Of a stretch of DNA of 64,000 nt, positions 62,731-64,000 are shown in pieces (the first letter of the stretch is position 1; each line of letters opens with the position of its first letter). The translations under genes were made by a program, and so were the position numbers. The notes under the pieces are model-generated. The model searched no databases and had not been told where the DNA came from. It saw nothing but the letters and a program-made list of their open reading frames with translations. The stretch covers positions 248,001 to 312,000 of the forward strand of contig NZ_JFHK01000004.1 in NCBI RefSeq assembly GCF_001636545.1. Reading direction: 5' to 3'. Origin of the DNA: Kosmotoga arenicorallina S304 (lineage in GTDB: Bacteria; Thermotogota; Thermotogae; Petrotogales; Kosmotogaceae).

Positions 62731-63918
62731 TCATTTTTTCATATATATAATCGGGATTTTCATCTCATCATATGAAAGCCCACCATGCCTTCCTTTCATG
62801 GAATGCTCTTGCCCTGTGTATTTAAAGCAAAAAGCACTGTCTTTTTCAGGAATTACAATAACTTCGCCAATTCTGTTTAAAAAGTCCTGTTGAGGCGTTC
62901 CACCGAAGAGATTTAACTCCAGTGCCTTTTCCCTCAAGAGAACTTTGAATTTACCCGGGTATTTTTTTTCAATGACATCTTTCAATTTTCCCGGATAATG
63001 AGTGTGCAGGTATACGGCACGATGTTCTCCAGTTGGCAGTGCGTAGAGCAAATTGTATATATCACTATCATACCGCGACCACCATACCTCTTCTTTCCAT
63101 GGTGTAATTATTTGACCGTGGTCTGAGACAATAAAAAAGGCTACCCCCTTCTTCCTGATTCTCACAAAAAATTCTTCAATAATTTTCAATAACCAATACG
63201 ATTCCAGCTCATAGGCTTTTGAATCGGGGCCATATCTGTGTCCATAAGTGTCAATTAGCCCCCAATAGATAAAAGTAAGGCTTTCGTGTGATCCTGATTT
63301 CAAAATGGAATGAAGCTCTTCAAAAGTATCCCCAATCCCGTATACCCCTTTTAGATGCCCACCATTGCTGTGCATGCGGGATAATCCTGTATTAACAAAG
63401 CTCTTTGAAGTGATGAGATAACCCTTTACGCCATTTTCGTGCAACTGTTGAAAAATCGTCTGAACGGGCAGGAATTTCAGCGGGTCAAAACCTATGCGGC
63501 TGAGAGAATCCCTCTCCTGATAAAGCGGGGTGAATTCTATCATATTTACAATAGAACCATATTCTTTCAAATAAAGCGTATATCCGAGCATACCATGGGT
63601 GGCCGGTGGAACTCCCGTAAAATAACTCGTTAAAGCAGCTGTGGTTGTTGAGGGAAATACTGAAGTCATATAGATCAGGCTGGATTTATTAATGATTTCA
63701 AAATTCCCTCTATCAAGCAATTTTTCGACTGTAGCGTACCTCAGGGCATCAATGATAAAAACAACAACACTATCAATACCCGAAAGGTCAATGTTGTGCT
63801 TGGTAAAAGGAAAAGGTTCACAAACGCTGCTTCCACAAAAATGCGCTACCAATCCCGAAGAGAAGTTGGAAATGGCTCTTTCATTATAATCTGGCAGCAT
63901 ATTGTTTTCGTCAAGCAT
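62731..63918 (-). CDS. Alkaline-phosphatase-superfamily phosphodiesterase
   Basis: This 395-residue protein belongs to the type I phosphodiesterase/nucleotide pyrophosphatase family. A metal-binding D57 (FIIDALR), a nucleophile threonine within FPSTTTAALTS (91-93), and the SDHGQ metal motif are visible, along with GLIDTYGHRYG. There is no signal peptide, so it is probably cytoplasmic. The substrate may be a nucleotide or phosphodiester but is not determined. GAGGTGG precedes the ATG. lpdA follows after 11 nt. Confidence 0.88.
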   Translation of the reverse strand: MLDENNMLPDYNERAISNFSSGLVAHFCGSSVCEPFPFTKHNIDLSGIDSVVVFIIDALRYATVEKLLDRGNFEIINKSSLIYMTSVFPSTTTAALTSYFTGVPPATHGMLGYTLYLKEYGSIVNMIEFTPLYQERDSLSRIGFDPLKFLPVQTIFQQLHENGVKGYLITSKSFVNTGLSRMHSNGGHLKGVYGIGDTFEELHSILKSGSHESLTFIYWGLIDTYGHRYGPDSKAYELESYWLLKIIEEFFVRIRKKGVAFFIVSDHGQIITPWKEEVWWSRYDSDIYNLLYALPTGEHRAVYLHTHYPGKLKDVIEKKYPGKFKVLLREKALELNLFGGTPQQDFLNRIGEVIVIPEKDSAFCFKYTGQEHSMKGRHGGLSYDEMKIPIIYMKK

Positions 63919-63930
63919 GATACCACCTCT

Positions 63931-63956
63931 AAAAAAGCGGGGCTTTTGCCCCGCTT
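63931..63956 (-). terminator. Intrinsic terminator after sugar permease gene
   Basis: AAGCGGGGC (63935-63943), TTTT and GCCCCGCTT (63948-63956) form a 9-bp perfect stem. On the minus strand six T follow (63936-63931). The Shine-Dalgarno site of the phosphodiesterase gene begins just beyond. Confidence 0.88.
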
Positions 63957-63961
63957 CAATT

Positions 63962-64000
63962 TTACCCTTTTACAGCACCTTTTGTAAGGCCTCCAACAAT
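63962..64000 (-). CDS. C-terminal end of sugar ABC transporter permease (partial, MalG type)
   Basis: Reading from the right edge on the minus strand gives IVGGLTKGAVKG and then TAA (63964-63962). A GGLT.GAVKG ending is characteristic of MalG-type permeases of carbohydrate ABC importers. The rest lies outside the window. It fits the starch-degrading enzymes encoded at 5750-13701. Confidence 0.75.
   Translation of the reverse strand: MVGGLTKGAVKG

Overview
The window looks like chromosome from a thermophilic bacterium of the phylum Thermotogota, most likely a Kosmotoga-type member of the Kosmotogaceae. This is an inference. It rests on Thermotoga-like gene order (rpsP-khpA-rimM-trmD-SPOUT methyltransferase-rplS-lepB; hrcA-grpE-dnaJ without dnaK; a compact murE-to-murC cluster), on moderate GC, on purine-rich Shine-Dalgarno sites before ATG, GTG and TTG starts, and on starch-degrading enzymes. 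I saw no transposase, phage gene, CRISPR array or rRNA. Coding density is very high and no gene-free stretch exceeds 300 bases.

Layout. Bases 1-2026: end of an upstream gene, a B12-domain radical SAM protein and a nitrilase-type amidase. 2039-3419: promoter, tRNA-Lys(CUU), an attenuator-like leader, then infC (apparently starting at AUA), rpmI and rplT. 3435-9751: OsmC, Mrp, mtnA, a cytoplasmic pullulanase, glyA and upp. 9892-14340: a 1269-residue GH57 lipoprotein and thymidine kinase. 14512-19474: ffh and the ribosome/tRNA-modification operon ending in signal peptidase I. 19497-23225: tRNA-Ser(UGA) on the minus strand, then folE2, rsmG, a lipoate-ligase-like gene, rsmI and an M50 protease. 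23215-27442 (minus): a surface protein with Ig-like repeats, a DHH phosphoesterase and purine nucleoside phosphorylase.

27485-33387: acpP with two promoters and a palindrome, then an RluA enzyme and three envelope genes (HExxH protein, DUF5693-like membrane protein, PEGA protein), with a convergent RsuA-type gene. 33447-38710: recJ with a degenerate helicase-like tail, a DUF3343 protein, ruvX with a C-terminal extension whose stop codon lies inside tRNA-Arg(CCG), and mreB. 38693-39523 (minus): a DUF368 carrier. 39597-44622: sufCBDSU. 44890-47654: an M42 peptidase and a TIGR03960-type radical SAM protein. 47638-56227 (minus): murE-murF-mraY-murD-ftsW-murG-murC. 56275-59085: hrcA-grpE-dnaJ behind a CIRCE operator, with its promoter sharing its -35 region with the divergent mur promoter. 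59146-64000: YitT-type protein, tsaB, a MagIII-like glycosylase, lipoamide dehydrogenase, an alkaline-phosphatase-fold enzyme and the last codons of a sugar ABC permease.

The genes serve mostly core functions: translation, protein export, peptidoglycan precursors and shape, Fe-S assembly, heat-shock control and starch use. I found no clear undescribed multigene system. The most unusual signals are regulatory or architectural: the AUA-started infC behind mutually exclusive hairpins, the ruvX stop codon inside a tRNA, the overlapping hrcA/murE promoters with an extra CIRCE half-site, the palindrome on the acpP promoter, a possible 50-nt RNA beside sufU, and the extended tails of RecJ and RuvX.
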